Source: Sthenelais limicola (lineage: Eukaryota; Annelida; Polychaeta; Phyllodocida; Sigalionidae). Taken from it: a DNA stretch of 64,000 nt. The translations under genes and the position numbers were made by a program. The notes under the pieces are model-generated. The model saw nothing but the letters and a program-made list of their open reading frames with translations. It did no database searches and was not told where the DNA came from. The DNA lies in assembly GCA_942159475.1 (NCBI GenBank), contig OW804095.1:92455740-92519739 (forward strand). Direction: 5' to 3'. Positions 11,394 through 22,830 of the stretch are shown here, one piece after another (within the stretch, counting starts at the first letter, position 1; each line of letters begins with the position of its first letter).

Positions 11394-13608
11394 AAAGAGA
11401 GTGCCCCCCCCCCCACACACACACACCTACACACACCCCAACCACCGCTCCACTAGTCCCAGAAGCAGTACTTATGATGTCTTGTTTGAATTAAGCATTG
11501 TTTGTAGTCGAGGCATAAAATCAGGCTTTATTATGGCATACTCCGAGTTCCTAACCATTCACCTCGTTCCCCTATAGCTCTAGACCTCATTCTCTCAGAA
11601 CTTAGTGTATCACTCTAGCAGAGTGTAACCCCACCACTCTGGTATAGAGATCAGGAGTCCCTCTGTGAAGTTAATAACACACCAATAAGCATATTGGCAA
11701 TTAATATGGATTTGGTTGTACCTCAGGAACTTGGAATATGGAACAGCTAATCAATTTGCTCCTGGATTGTACTTCATATTGCGAAATTTCCGATCTATCA
11801 TCTCCACCGTGGATGAAATTAATGGGACAAAAATGGAATAGAGTTATCGAAGGATTTCATGTTTTTACTGAAATTATATGGATGATCAACACCTTTGTTA
11901 TTTCCAATTGACATATCGTGTTGAGCAGTTACTTGAGGTGAATGTTGTCGATAAAAAAAAGAAATTGGGACACATGGTGAATGGATTTTGGCAAGCTGTC
12001 CTAGAATTAGTACTCATAGTTGTACGCTGGGAATATGCTCCCAGGTTGGTACCAGGAATCGTAATAATGAGTGTGTTCCTCGCTATGATTTAGCGAATTA
12101 AATTAGCGGATTAAATTAGCGGATTCCGATGCACTGGATATATATGTGTTTTCCCCTCCATAGAAATGTCACTAACCAATATTTTGGATAGGAAGTCTGT
12201 TATTCTCCAGACTACTTTTCACTCAAATATCCATGAAATCAGTCATCTAATGGAAATTGAACTTTTCCTGGCAGAAATATGTGGTAGTAAACCACCGTCT
12301 ATGAGGATGGGAAAGGTAAATTTCACTCGAGGTAAAAATAGCGAAAAAGGTGGCCTTATTAAACCTTGTCCCTCCTAGGTGCAATTGGCTGGCAACTACT
12401 ATTCTAGGAACAATGGGCAGGATGGGAAATAGACACATGGTTAGACATGCAGAACAAACTAATGCCGTGTGATTGAAGTCTTTCTTAAAACATTTTCACC
12501 CGTTTGAAGATCTACCAATTTCCAATCAGTGAAATGACGAACACAATTTATCAATTAATTAATCAATCGAATAAAAGTGTTGCAGAATCTGAGTTAGAAT
12601 ATTTTCAAATATGCAAGGTCCTGCCAGTTTGTAAATGTGTGTATAAAGTCCAAACACATTACAGGAAAGAGGTGGGAACATGCAATACAGATTTAGTTAT
12701 CCCGATTATCCCGACTAATGACTGGAATATCCTTAAGACCCTATAGTGTCAAACTTTATGCATTACTGATCATATTATCTGTGAAATAGTTACGATTAGG
12801 AACTTTAGACATTAGTTCCACATAAATCCATTAAGATCTATCCTTGAATATGTATCCCACACATGATCACGTGTATAGATCTATGTCTTACATCTGTCAA
12901 AGATTACATAGTTTATCGCCATCATTAGTGACTCCCTATTCATGTGTTAAATGCTTGAAAGGTGTTTCCAATTGGCACAATCTGGAGTGATATATGACAA
13001 GGCCTGCATGGACCTCCAGGCTTTATTTCTCGTCAAAATAAGAATATATCAACCCCTGACATTGCTCCGTTTGTGATACGCCAGTTTTCTTTGAAATGTT
13101 TACGTTTCTTTTTTATTAGTATGTAACTTTTGTGGATGTACGGCATTTATCACATAATAATTCATGTCATTAATTGATGAGAATATATATGCATGGTCTA
13201 ACTTCACGGAAAAAAGCAAAGAAAACAAAACAATTCTATAGGAAGAATCTGTTGTTAAAACCTTGTCAAATTGTCGCCCTTGGTTAAACCATATGCGATT
13301 CAACACTGCATATGATACACAGAAAAAGTTACTTCATGCGCCTTGTATAACATCTTTACTTGAGAACAATTAAACTCCCAGCCCCTGACTCTTAGCCGCT
13401 GATCAATACTCGATCAGTAAGGATAATATGACTGGCTATTTGTCATAGTTACAAAAACCTAGAAAAGCATCGGAATCATAGGAGCCTGTCCTAACTTGGA
13501 AACCCTTCACGCCCTTCTTATGTGACTCCTTAAGAACCACTTTGTCATGATTGGATAACAATTCATAAGAAATTAAAGGACGCCACCTGCAGTGATATTA
13601 AACCCTAG
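10600..13608. other. noncoding stretch with microsatellites
   Basis: Contains a GT/G-rich tract with a long G run (about 11015-11055), an (AT)n tract (about 11357-11395) and a C/CA tract (about 11403-11440). It also has small direct repeats of GCGGATTAAATTA near 12093-12125. No exon with paired splice signals was identified. Confidence 0.5.
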
Positions 13609-13746
13609 TATCACAATGGCGTGCCCAGTGCACAGAGTGGGTTGCCTAATGCGACTTTTATCGCCCACCCACAAGTACAGAGTGGACCCTCGAGAGAGGG
13701 ACGACCCAGACAACTTGTCTCAAGTGCTAGTAGCCTGGGAAGAAAG
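13609..13746 (+). CDS. candidate exon, frame uncertain
   Basis: A GC-richer segment ending at a donor (GGAAGAAAG|GTAAAT, 13746/13747), with the nearest AG at 13607-13608. Two frames are open. One (phase 2-2, ITMACPVHRVGCLMRLLSP through QVLVAWEE) would join in frame to the exon at 6390. The other (phase 0-0, YHNGVPSAQSGLPNATF through SSASSLGRK) looks more like a Ser/Gly/Pro-rich disordered region. The acceptor has a weak pyrimidine tract. A better CAG at 13590-13592 gives stops in two of the three frames. It is a real candidate, but frame and membership in the same gene are unresolved. Confidence 0.35.
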
Positions 13747-15269
13747 GTAAATATTAAAGTGTTTCAATGTAGGTACTTAAATCTGAAACTCGACCCTCTC
13801 TTTTTTTTGCATTGGCCTGAAAGACTGGGTTTGGATGTCATTCCTGTACTATTCTAGGATTAATTTATCTCAAGGTTGTTGCAATAGCATGCATACCAGA
13901 CCAATGATGAATTGCTGATATGAGTTTTTTCCTGTCCTTTTTAATTGCAATGGGCAGTTAAATGCGTTTAAGTATAATTTGTCCATTGGAATTATTCTTA
14001 AGCCATGAATTTCGTCGTTTGTCTGACCATGCACCAGCACCACTTTTTTCGTCTGATGGAAGTAGCGGTAGCTACATCATGGTTGGTTGGTTGGTTGGTT
14101 GGTGACTCGACGTGACCCCCTCCTGTCCATATCTAAAAATTTAGATTTGGACGGGAGGGTCACCGTCCGACGGTACCCCACCCATGCTTTTCTTTTTTAT
14201 GGCCATAAAAAGTGTTCTTATGGCTTGAGTACATTGTCATGAAGTCTGCGAGTCTGCGAGTACTTTTGAAGTCTGCGAGTACTTTTGAGTACCTTAGTAC
14301 TGAGTACCTTAGTACTTAGTACTTTCATCTACCATTTAATTGTGCCGAATGTGTTTGTACTAAGTTGGTTAATTAATCTATTCATTGTATAGATTTGATA
14401 TAATTATATTATTATCATGGTGCAAAAAATTTGTATTTTAATTTCAATAGGTTATACACATACAATGTTTCAACAATATTCGTCTTCTGTTATGATGGGT
14501 CACGGGTAGACTATTTCTGAGTATTAGATAGATATATAGATAGATCGATAGATAGATAGACGTTTGTTGGAACACATAATAGGGTGCAGCTATTACAGGT
14601 TAAATCTGTGTATGAGCAATTCCATAAAAAATGCGTCATTTGGGTCGAAAAACAACAGCTCCTTCGGAGACTAAAATACTTAGCTGAGATTATTTTTATT
14701 GGCATTTTCTAATCCAGGGGAGAAAAATCGTCTAGGGAGAAGTATTCTACGATGTTGTTTAAATATTTTTCTTCATGAGATCAATGAAATGCTTATTTTC
14801 GTGCCAGCACCACACATAAAAAACGGAGGTGCTCCTATCTAAACCACTGTTTTTAAAAGAAGTAGCCAGTAATTTTGGAGGAAAACTTCATTATTTTGAA
14901 ATATTATGTTGTTTTGAGTAAAAAAATCACTATACTTAACTTAACAATTTATTTTTTGATGAAATAATGTATGGTTAATTTAACTGGAAGCTTCGAATCG
15001 CCTTATCGGGGTGTCTAAATTATTTTTGGAATATGTGGAATCGACCCATTGATGATTATATTTGGGGCTGAGGCAGCAACTAATTATGACGTAATGCACC
15101 TGCATCATATGGACCAATCAGTGACCTGCAACTATTACGTCACTCATCCCACCTGGACAGTTGGACCATTATTCAGCCTGCACATGAGCTGCATAGACGT
15201 GCATGCTATTTGAAAATTTTTAATCTTGTATTTATTGATAATTCGAGATGCCTAAGGCAAAGAGTTTCA
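13747..15269. other. noncoding stretch with simple repeats
   Basis: Holds (GGTT)n at about 14080-14102 and a (GATA)-type tract at about 14524-14562. Short repeats of AGTCTGCGAGTACTTTTGA and AGTACCTTAGTACT occur near 14240-14330. No exon recognised. Confidence 0.5.
14112..14163. repeat. hairpin, 24-bp imperfect arms
   Basis: GTGACCC near 14112 pairs with GGGTCAC at 14157-14163. The intervening TCCTGTCCA and TATCTAAA blocks pair with TTTAGATT and TGGACGGGA, giving an almost continuous stem around a tiny AT loop. Confidence 0.75.
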
Positions 15270-16080
15270 GTAAATGCTCTACTACACTCTCCCGCGCACC
15301 GTACCCGTGCGATACGGAGCGGCGAGTTTTTTCGTCTTCAGTGTGACGATTTTTGTCTACCGAGCACCGCGAACGCTACTGGTGAGCTGTGGTGACGAAA
15401 TTGCCTGAACTTCTGAGACGAAAAACGGTCATTTGAATCACAGAGACGAAATATAATATGCTCCGTATTCGCGCTCCGTTTTTCGTATTGAGTTTTGGAT
15501 TTTGGAAGCTTACCTATAAGGTGAAACTTATTAAATATTGTTTTAACCTAAGGTATATATGCCAAATGCGAATACATGTTTTCTTCAAAAGAGTCAAGAG
15601 GTGGAGGTGTCAGTCTAGTGCGAATCCCGTTTGGGAGAATTACTCATATACCTGGATATATTCAGTAGGCCTGCCTACCCATTGTCTTAAGTAACACCTG
15701 GCAGACAGGCTTTCTCTGTATATAACTAGGTGCGAATATGAATACATATCCATCCAATAACCCTAACCTGACCTAACTAATAAGCAGTGAATTGACTATG
15801 AAAATCGGAGAATATCTAATCAGAAATTAAATCGAATCATTTTATTGTTCTATATTCCATGATCGATATATTTATGTTGGACAATTACTAATAAAACTAC
15901 TCTATACGGTAACCTTAAAAACACAAGGATATATTCAATGCAATCTCTTAAGATTAGGTACACCTATTCATATGACTAAGGGGAATGACTCCTTCAAAAA
16001 TAGGAAGATTCCAACAAAGAGATCTTGTGAATAAATTACTTTGAAAAATATTGATATATAATAATGATGTAAAATACATT

Positions 16081-16215
16081 TTATATCGTTTCGAACGACT
16101 TGATGCGGCCGACGAAATTAATTTATTACGAAGAAACTAATCGTCCGATTGGCATGGCATCAGCATGGCTGTCTTCCTGACATTCATGGGGTTCATGGGA
16201 TAATTTTTATATTCA
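16081..16215 (+). repeat. dispersed repeat H, copy 1
   Basis: CTTGATGCGGCCGACGAAAT through GCATGGCTGTCTTCCTGACA matches 23969-24100 in the same orientation with scattered differences. Family unknown. Confidence 0.7.
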
Positions 16216-16349
16216 GATCGGATGCATTTTGAGGGAGTTATGAGCTATCTAAAGCTGAAAGCAATATTCTTAAGTTTTCTTTTATATTGTGACAAATTTT
16301 CCTGTAACTCATCACACATATACCTGGATATATTCAATATATATTCATG

Positions 16350-16495
16350 AAAAAAAACATTCCCTGCTCTTCCTCTCCTTTCCGGCCCATCTCTTTCTTA
16401 CTTTCTTTCAATTGCAATCTCCCTGTCTGCCTCTCCCCCTCTTTCTCTCTCAGTTTCTCTCTCTCTTCCTCCCTTTCTCTCTCACACACACACTA
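16350..16495. repeat. polypyrimidine tract
   Basis: About 140 bp that are overwhelmingly C and T, ending in (CA)n (16484-16494). No coding content. Confidence 0.75.
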
Positions 16496-16532
16496 TTAAC
16501 ATTCAGATTGATTAGTTGAGGCCATGTTGATA

Positions 16533-16606
16533 GCTGGTTCAGTGGTGTAATGGTTAGAGCACTTGATTCTTAATCACAAGGTTGCTAGATCAAACCCAAG
16601 CATGGG
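16533..16606 (+). repeat. tRNA-Lys-like SINE head
   Basis: GGTTCAGTGGTGTAATGG then GGTTAGAGCAC resembles a tRNA D-arm / box A. ACTTGATTCTTAATCACAAG resembles a lysine (CUU) anticodon arm, and GATCAAACCC is a decayed box B. There is no good acceptor stem, so this is read as a tRNA-derived SINE or tRNA pseudogene rather than a working tRNA gene. Confidence 0.55.
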
Positions 16607-17589
16607 CAGGTTTTTTTCTCTGCTTTCTCACACCGTCACGGGTGAGCGCACACCCCTTCACGCACTGCCGCACACGGCCAGGCGCGCCAACTCTTAACGC
16701 ACCACCGCACACCAGGGATTATGAGATTTAGCTTTCCCAGGTACGAAAAACGCCTGAGACGAAAAAAATCGTATCAAAAGTGGGTACAAGAAAATCGTAT
16801 TCATTTTCGTATCGTGCGGATACGTTGCGCGGGAGAGTGTATGCATTTACCTCCAGTTGGGGAGGAGTGTACGAGCAATAAGGCTGTTTTTGTTGAAGAT
16901 TCTACCTCATAAACAGTGCGTATGAATGGACTGGAGGCTATTTTACAGAAGCTGGTAACTTCGTTGGACCATAAGAAGTCCGCTGATTCCTCGTTGGGCC
17001 ATAAGAAGTCCGCTGAATTTAAATCGTTGAACGGGATTGATTTTTCGGGAGAAGCTTTGAATATCTGTTCATGTATTACTCTTCTTCCTTTATGTGCTCA
17101 TGTGCTCATACCCCTGCTCGAATCAAATATCGTTCATATTAAGTTTAGCATGTAGAAGCCGAGAAGGCAGGATATTTTGAATAAAGTTTTTATAAAAGAA
17201 AACCCCCAAACCAACATAAATAGAAGTTGAAAGTCGCCCTCTTCTTAACGAATCCCGTTTGTCCCATTTCAAATACTTGTTTTATACTCCTTTGTTCATT
17301 CCTTAGTTTGTGAGGGGTTTTCTCTCTTACTATAGTGGGTGAGGTTTTACCTCACAAATTACGTTAGCATATATTACCATATATTGTACGAGCATGAAAT
17401 GACATTATCCTGGGGGCAAATGATTGATTAGTTTTTAAAGATTTAAAGTATATTAAATTAATGTGGGCTAAGTTCATCCTCCCACACCTTTAACGATTCA
17501 CGGATAGCCCTTTGGAAATAGCTAAGTGCTTGAAGAGTGGGAGAATGTTGAAGTCTTGAAATCAGTGTCACAATAGATCATTCTGAAAG

Positions 17590-18764
17590 CGTCAGAAGGC
17601 TTATGTGTCATGGATACAACGTTTCTTAGATAACCAGAGTACTTATCATTTTAAAACTCTCGAAACAGAGCTAGGTAGAAATATTGAAAGTATATTTATG
17701 AGCAGATACAAGCCAAGAGAGTACTTAAATCACTTTTATAGAGATATTTTTGTTGTCTTGGATAGATATTATTACGGTTCACAACCAGTGTCGGCCACAC
17801 AGATGGCTAAAGAAAGGTATAATAGACTTATCAAGAGTAAAGGAAAAATCTTCCATTAATGAGTCATGGGAAAAAAGGTGTAAATGCATTAGTTGATGTT
17901 TAAACAAACAAGGAAAGCTCATGTCAGTTCTGGAATTGAAAACAGAATACAATATTGATTCTTTCCATTCATGGAGAAATGATCTGAGAAAAGCCATCCC
18001 TGCCAGCTGGTGGCACACTCTAGCAAATGAGCAGAGAATTCCAGATGACAACACCTTTAATATACATATTGGTCAGAAAATAATTGATGTCAAAGCAGCA
18101 AATGCCAAGCTAATATACAATGCACTAGTGTCAAAAATGAAGTCAAAGATTTCGAAATTTAATGGCTGGCAAATAATTTTCTGTTTAGATGACCAAGAAT
18201 TTAATGAAATTATCTGGAAAAAATGTTTCGTATGTCCCTATAAGGCGTCTAGTGAGTCTAAGATACATGCCTTTCAGTGTAGAATTCTACACAGAACAAT
18301 TACATGTAACGATGCATTAAAAAATAGGAAGATATAATAAAATCTTACACATGTATGTTCCTTAAATTCTGTAGAAAAAGAGACGACGTAGGTTACTTCT
18401 TCGTGGAATGTCTTGACACTATGGGAGAGAATAATGTTGCGATATGTTCGATGGGCCATTTAAACTCTTCTAAAAATGGAGAACCTCTCTCTTTGGAATG
18501 ATAGATAACAGAGTAATTCTCAGAACAGAGGATATTCTTTTTGGAATTGGTATAAATTATATAAGCTCCAAGATTGTAAACTGGATAATTCTTCATGTGA
18601 CATCCTTTATTCATAGGCAGAAACTTGACTACCAGGGAAATATCGCATTTAAACATGTAATAGCTGAATTAGAAAACAAATGTACAACAGTATTATGTCA
18701 AACAAAATGTCGTCAGCAAGTAAAGAGTGCTCAAACGCATGATGAAAACTTTATGCCGACTTAA
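17590..18764 (+). pseudogene. C-terminal part of a Tx1/L1-like LINE ORF2
   Basis: Conceptual translation gives the post-reverse-transcriptase region of an L1-group LINE in three frames. 17590-17859 reads KAYVSWIQRFLDNQ. 17921-18337 contains WWHTLANEQRIP and KIHAFQCRILHRTITCND, the hallmark of the C-terminal zf-RVT-type domain (FQ.RILHR). 18498-18764 contains DILFGIGINYISSKIVNWII and ends TKCRQQVKSAQTHDENFMPT. Frames change near 17860 and 18340, with stops between them, so the copy is dead. The reverse-transcriptase palm and endonuclease are absent, so it is 5'-truncated. Assignment to the Tx1 branch of L1 is from motif memory and is moderate. LINE origin is firm. Confidence 0.75.
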
Positions 18765-19214
18765 AAAGCATAAGAGAGTAAATATCTATCCCCCTTGTTT
18801 TTGTCTGTGAACTGTTTAAAAGCTGATGCGAGAAAGGTTTATTTAAAGCTGTTCCCAACCACGGGCATGTTTCCTCATTTTTTTTTCATTTTTTTTTATA
18901 GAAAACTCCACCAATATACGATCCATTCATTAACCCTAAGTCTCTAGATCTATCCATTCCTTCACAGTTTTATGTAGTATTTTTTCACCTCGGCGGATTT
19001 AAGATTTACTACTCTCGCGCTTTACTTTCCCACGGTTTTATTCATATTAAAATGGTTGTATCATCACCGCATCGCGTTGCTTGCCAGTTCACTCATTTCT
19101 CATGCATGTTTTAACTGGTAGCGAACATGCATTTAACTGAAAAATAATATATTCTGAATTACTCTGGGTAATGATGGTAGTGGCGATAAATAAGAATACA
19201 TATTATATGGGTCA
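18765..19214. other. LINE 3' flank, no further feature recognised
   Basis: Follows the end of the Tx1-like remnant. AT-rich with T runs near 18880-18900. The boundary of the LINE 3' UTR could not be placed. Confidence 0.4.
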
Positions 19215-19435
19215 GATCGTCTAGAGACTTTCAATCGGCAGCTCTACACATTTATTGAATTCTACTAAATTGAACTGAAAATGATAAATACTAGGAATAA
19301 TTGGTAGCTATTGGTATTGCGTTGATTCAGACAATCTGTTCCGTTATGTTAAACTTTATTTTGTACCTCATTTTTGTCTTAAATGTGTGTTATTTGAGAG
19401 GATTGGTGAAGGTGCATTGTACATTTGCTGATGCT
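19215..19435 (+). mobile_element. MITE family B copy
   Basis: Starts CAATCGGCAGCTCTACACAT and ends GGATTGGTGAAGGTGCATTG then TACATTTGCTGA. The interior TGATAAATACTAGG and TTGGTATTGCG is shared with 28734-28885. Noncoding. Confidence 0.75.
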
Positions 19436-19439
19436 CTGA

Positions 19440-20119
19440 CACACATATTAACACTTTAGATAATTTCTGTTAAGGGGGAGGTTGGGCGGGTGTAGTGTTA
19501 AATGACACAGTAGATCTGAAGACACACAGTATAGTATCAATGTGACTAAACCATGAATCATAATTGTTTTTGGACCATCAAGGTCAATAGTATGTATGAT
19601 TCTCACCATGCATACACACGCACATGGACATTCGTACATGTACACTACATATATACATATATACGTACAGAATAAATAAATAATTTATTATACATACATA
19701 ATAAAAAATACATACATGCGTATGTATGTATACATAGCTATACATGCAATAAATACATAGTTAGACATACAAGTATACACATACTTACATTCATAGACTA
19801 GAGCCCATGTCCCTGAACAAGTTGAGAATGATTTATCTGAAGGCAAGGGTGGCTATTTATTTACTTCAGGAAAGTTGTCAACCGTAAACACGTTAGTGAA
19901 GGAGACACACGTGGTGACCAAGAAGGCATGTCAACTCAGGCGGCCATGACCACACCCCTCAGTGCTTCCACCTGTCAGTAAACTACCGCACTACAAAACA
20001 GGAATGAAACAGAACCTGTGCGGTGCCGAGCGTAGGTAGAATGAATACGATCAAAAGTGTCGTTCCCTTTTCCGGTTATATATGACTTGGCCCTATTAGG
20101 GCTCCTGATGGTGGTGGTG

Positions 20120-20150
<31 letters not shown>

Positions 20151-21289
20151 GGGAGGGCGGGGGGCGGCTGTGTCGATTTGTCGCGCTAAGGATGGGCATT
20201 TGTCATTTGTCTAAGAAAGGGTCTATGTATTTGTATTTTAAGATTTTTATTCAGCAATAGAACATTATGTAACAGTTACAATTTTCTCAGGACTTGCAAA
20301 AAAATACTATACAAAAAGAGTTCATTTATAATAATAATCTGTTGACAAGCAATTTATATAGGATCATAAGATATTCACTACAGATGTTATAAACATCGAA
20401 TACTTTACAAATTACAATTTCTAAGAGCCTGGCACATAGGCAAATTAAAGTATAATAAAGAAAAATTAAAATCCAATCCCAGCGTTGTGTCTAATTCATA
20501 TAATCCTAATGGGTGGATCCTTCTTATGTCGTTTGTCGATCATAAAAACTGGCTATGTCAGTGTGTCGATTTTAGGCATCAGGACATTGAATTCCATTCC
20601 ACAACCAGCGTCAATCGATTCAAAACAGGATTTTTTAAAAAAAACAAAAAAAAATGCTTCGTCAGTAATATATCTTTTATTGTGCGTTATTAAAATGAAT
20701 TTGCTAAAATATATAGTGATGGTGACGCAAAGCCTTGGCATTTTTAAAATAGCCGGGGGCAGAACAGATCGTATTTGGTGAACCTTGCATTCTGAATCTG
20801 CCCAGTGCCACTCTGTAACTCCTTGCAATGTCATTCATACTAATGTATGATTTGAAGGGGTTACCGGGGTTACACATCATTATTATTTGCAATCTCTCTG
20901 TTTAATAAACCATTAGCTGTCGGGGTAGGCAATAATACATCATGCTGGTCCAGTTCGTCCCACAGGTGTTCCAGTGAGGCGGATCGGCCAGCCATTTAGC
21001 TCCATTTTGAATAGGGTTCTATTAAAATTAGGCGGATAAACGTAATGGATTATGCCAAAGGGGCTCCTAGATGTCTACTGTAAATGATATAACTTGTCTT
21101 TCCCTTATATAGCCTACCCAAACCTGCGTCCAACCCCAGAGGCAAAGGATCCCTGTATGATCTTAAATATACAATTGGCAGAATCGTCCAGGCGATTCGT
21201 CAGGTGGAATCGCCCAGATGATCCGCTAGGTGGAACAGGATTGGATGTAGTATTGCTTATTTTATTTGTCTTATTACTCTCTGCCAAGC
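19440..21289. other. noncoding stretch, low-complexity tracts
   Basis: Contains TACATA-rich sequence (about 19640-19790) and a GT/G-rich tract (20110-20165) that opens both strands artificially. On the minus strand, AATAAAAATC near 20245 could be another LINE polyadenylation-like end. Open minus frames at 20553-20892 lie upstream of it, but I could not match them to a reverse transcriptase. Confidence 0.4.
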
Positions 21290-21534
21290 ACCTATAACTG
21301 TGCGTAATTTGCGTACGCTTCCCGTAAGAGCCACTATGGTGCGTACTAAACCGAGTTACCAATGTGATACATTAATTAATACTATAACAATATCGTTTTG
21401 CTTGTTTAAACGATGATCTCTGTAGCGTACTATATTAGATCTATAACTATCTGAGGAGTACAATTTATTTGTTACCAGAAATTAATGTAAATTAGTATAT
21501 CGATTCTTGTATTTGGTCAGTATTAGCTGAAAAG
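21290..21534 (+). repeat. dispersed repeat I, left part (interrupted)
   Basis: Matches 62150-62388, including GATGATCTCTGTAG and GTATATCGATTCTTGTATTT then GGTCAGTATTAGCTGA. Continuation of the repeat resumes at about 22781, after the inserted LINE. Confidence 0.75.
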
Positions 21535-22100
21535 CCTTTAGTAACCATCTTAGTAGTATACGGAGGAAAATATCTCACAAACTGTGGTTATTTAAACACC
21601 TCCGAAGCAGGCTGAATCAACACCTTAGCGTTCAAGTTTACAAGACATCCATACTCCCACTATTCGACCAGGCTGATATATTTTATGATGGCGCGCCTAA
21701 ATCCAAATTAACCCACCTTCAAACCCTTCAGAATAGAGCACTCCGGATAATTATAGGAGCAAATAGATACCAATGCGTAAGACCACATCACCAACGATTC
21801 AGCCTTCTTCCATTAAAAGAGAGGAGAAGATTACACTTATTGCAGCAAGCTTACAGCCTCAGGCTTAATAGTGATTTTTTGGATGAAAGGAGGATACCCA
21901 CTCGTCAACATGACCCCAACAGAATTGTTTTTAAATGTCCAAATCCTAGACTTGAATTAATCAGAAGATCCTTTTACTATAAATTACCCCTATATTGGAA
22001 TAACCTTGAACCTGCCTACCAAACCGCAGAAACCCCCAAAGCCTTTACTAACATGATAAGACCTGATTGGATAGGTGTCGATGCCAGATTCCTCGGCTAG
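21531..22100 (+). CDS. LINE ORF2 C-terminus (RT thumb and tail), intact frame
   Basis: One uninterrupted frame of 189 codons ends in a TAG at 22098-22100 and encodes the region after the reverse-transcriptase palm. KISHKLWLFKHLRSRLNQ, VYKTSILPLFDQADIFYDG, LQTLQNRALRIIIGANRY, PHHQRFSLLPLKERRRLH and the terminal RRSFYYKLPLYWNNLEP are all classic CR1/L2/Rex-group motifs (thumb, 'LQNRALRII', 'LP..ERR', 'WN.L'). No ATG is expected because the insertion is 5'-truncated just upstream of the thumb. The lack of any stop or frameshift suggests a recent insertion. Catalytic residues are absent, so it is not a functional enzyme. It is followed by a 660-bp 3' UTR. Confidence 0.8.
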   Translation, partial: KAFSNHLSSIRRKISHKLWLFKHLRSRLNQHLSVQVYKTSILPLFDQADIFYDGAPKSKLTHLQTLQNRALRIIIGANRYQCVRPHHQRFSLLPLKERRRLHLLQQAYSLRLNSDFLDERRIPTRQHDPNRIVFKCPNPRLELIRRSFYYKLPLYWNNLEPAYQTAETPKAFTNMIRPDWIGVDARFLG

Positions 22101-22780
22101 TGACTCACCGCTTTTCTTTCCCTTAGACAGGGCATTGGTTTGCTCTGCATCACTATTGTTATTACTGTCTTTTGTTTGTCACCATCTACACTGATTTGTT
22201 GTCATGAGTATACAGTTAACTCTCACTGTGCAAACCTTTACTTACTTCCCCCATGTTCATGTTCTTATGATCTCATGTTCCCATGTTCTTATGTTCTTAT
22301 GTGATACCTGGCTCACACTTGCCGCACATTTATTTATATTTATATTATTCGCTCCACCGTTTCCTTTTCTTTTTCCTTTTCCTTTTGATTTTTTCCCTTA
22401 TTATCCCTTGCTTGGGCCCACCTTGCTGTATACCAGCAAATAAGTATATGTTCTTACCAGAAGTATTTACCAGAAGTCCGTATTGTATAAAAAATCTTAC
22501 GGCAATATCTATATTGATTTGTTTATATAATATCTATTTAAATACCTACTCGGTTTAAATCGATCAATGTTATTTGTTCTTTTGGCGCCATACCTATTGA
22601 AACGACCATTCAAGTGGGGACCAGCGCAAGGGGCGTCGCCTCGGCGCTGGATTGTTTCTCCACTTAAAACGTGTTTATAAGCAGTCGGGCTTGAAACCCT
22701 CCCACTATAAGGGAGCTTAGTCCTGCTGATTGCTTGGCAATAAAAGTTACAACAACAACAAAAAGAGCAATGAACAAAAA
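22101..22780 (+). mobile_element. 3' UTR and tail of the nested LINE
   Basis: Noncoding, T-rich sequence ending GCAATAAAAGTTACAACAAC and then (ACA)n, that is, a polyadenylation-like AATAAA followed by a short simple-repeat tail (about 22740-22772). A direct repeat AAAAAGAGCAATGAAC occurs twice right at the junction (22770-22800). Confidence 0.7.
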
Positions 22781-22830
22781 GAGCAATGAACTCATTTTAA
22801 TGCTATTTTACCGAATAAACATATACTGTA
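22781..22830 (+). repeat. dispersed repeat I, right part
   Basis: CAATGAACTCATTTTAATGC then TATTTTACCGAATAAAC corresponds to 62388-62428 of the uninterrupted copy, so the LINE lies inside repeat I. Confidence 0.75.

Larger units (their letters stand above)
15270..16850. mobile_element. possible 1.6-kb element with 34-bp inverted ends
   Basis: TACACTCTCCCGCGCACC (15283-15316 block) and its inverted partner at 16808-16841 (CGTATCGTGCGG through GGGAGAGTGTA) agree at about 30 of 34 positions. Outside them lie GTAAATGC (15270) and GCATTTAC (16843), which continue the inversion with a 5-bp gap on the left. The interior is noncoding and GC-rich only near the ends. It could be one DNA element, or two oppositely oriented copies of a shorter repeat. 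Confidence 0.45.

Noticed and set aside
16533..16606. Functional tRNA-Lys gene
   Set aside because: Box B is decayed and no acceptor stem closes. Better read as SINE or pseudogene.
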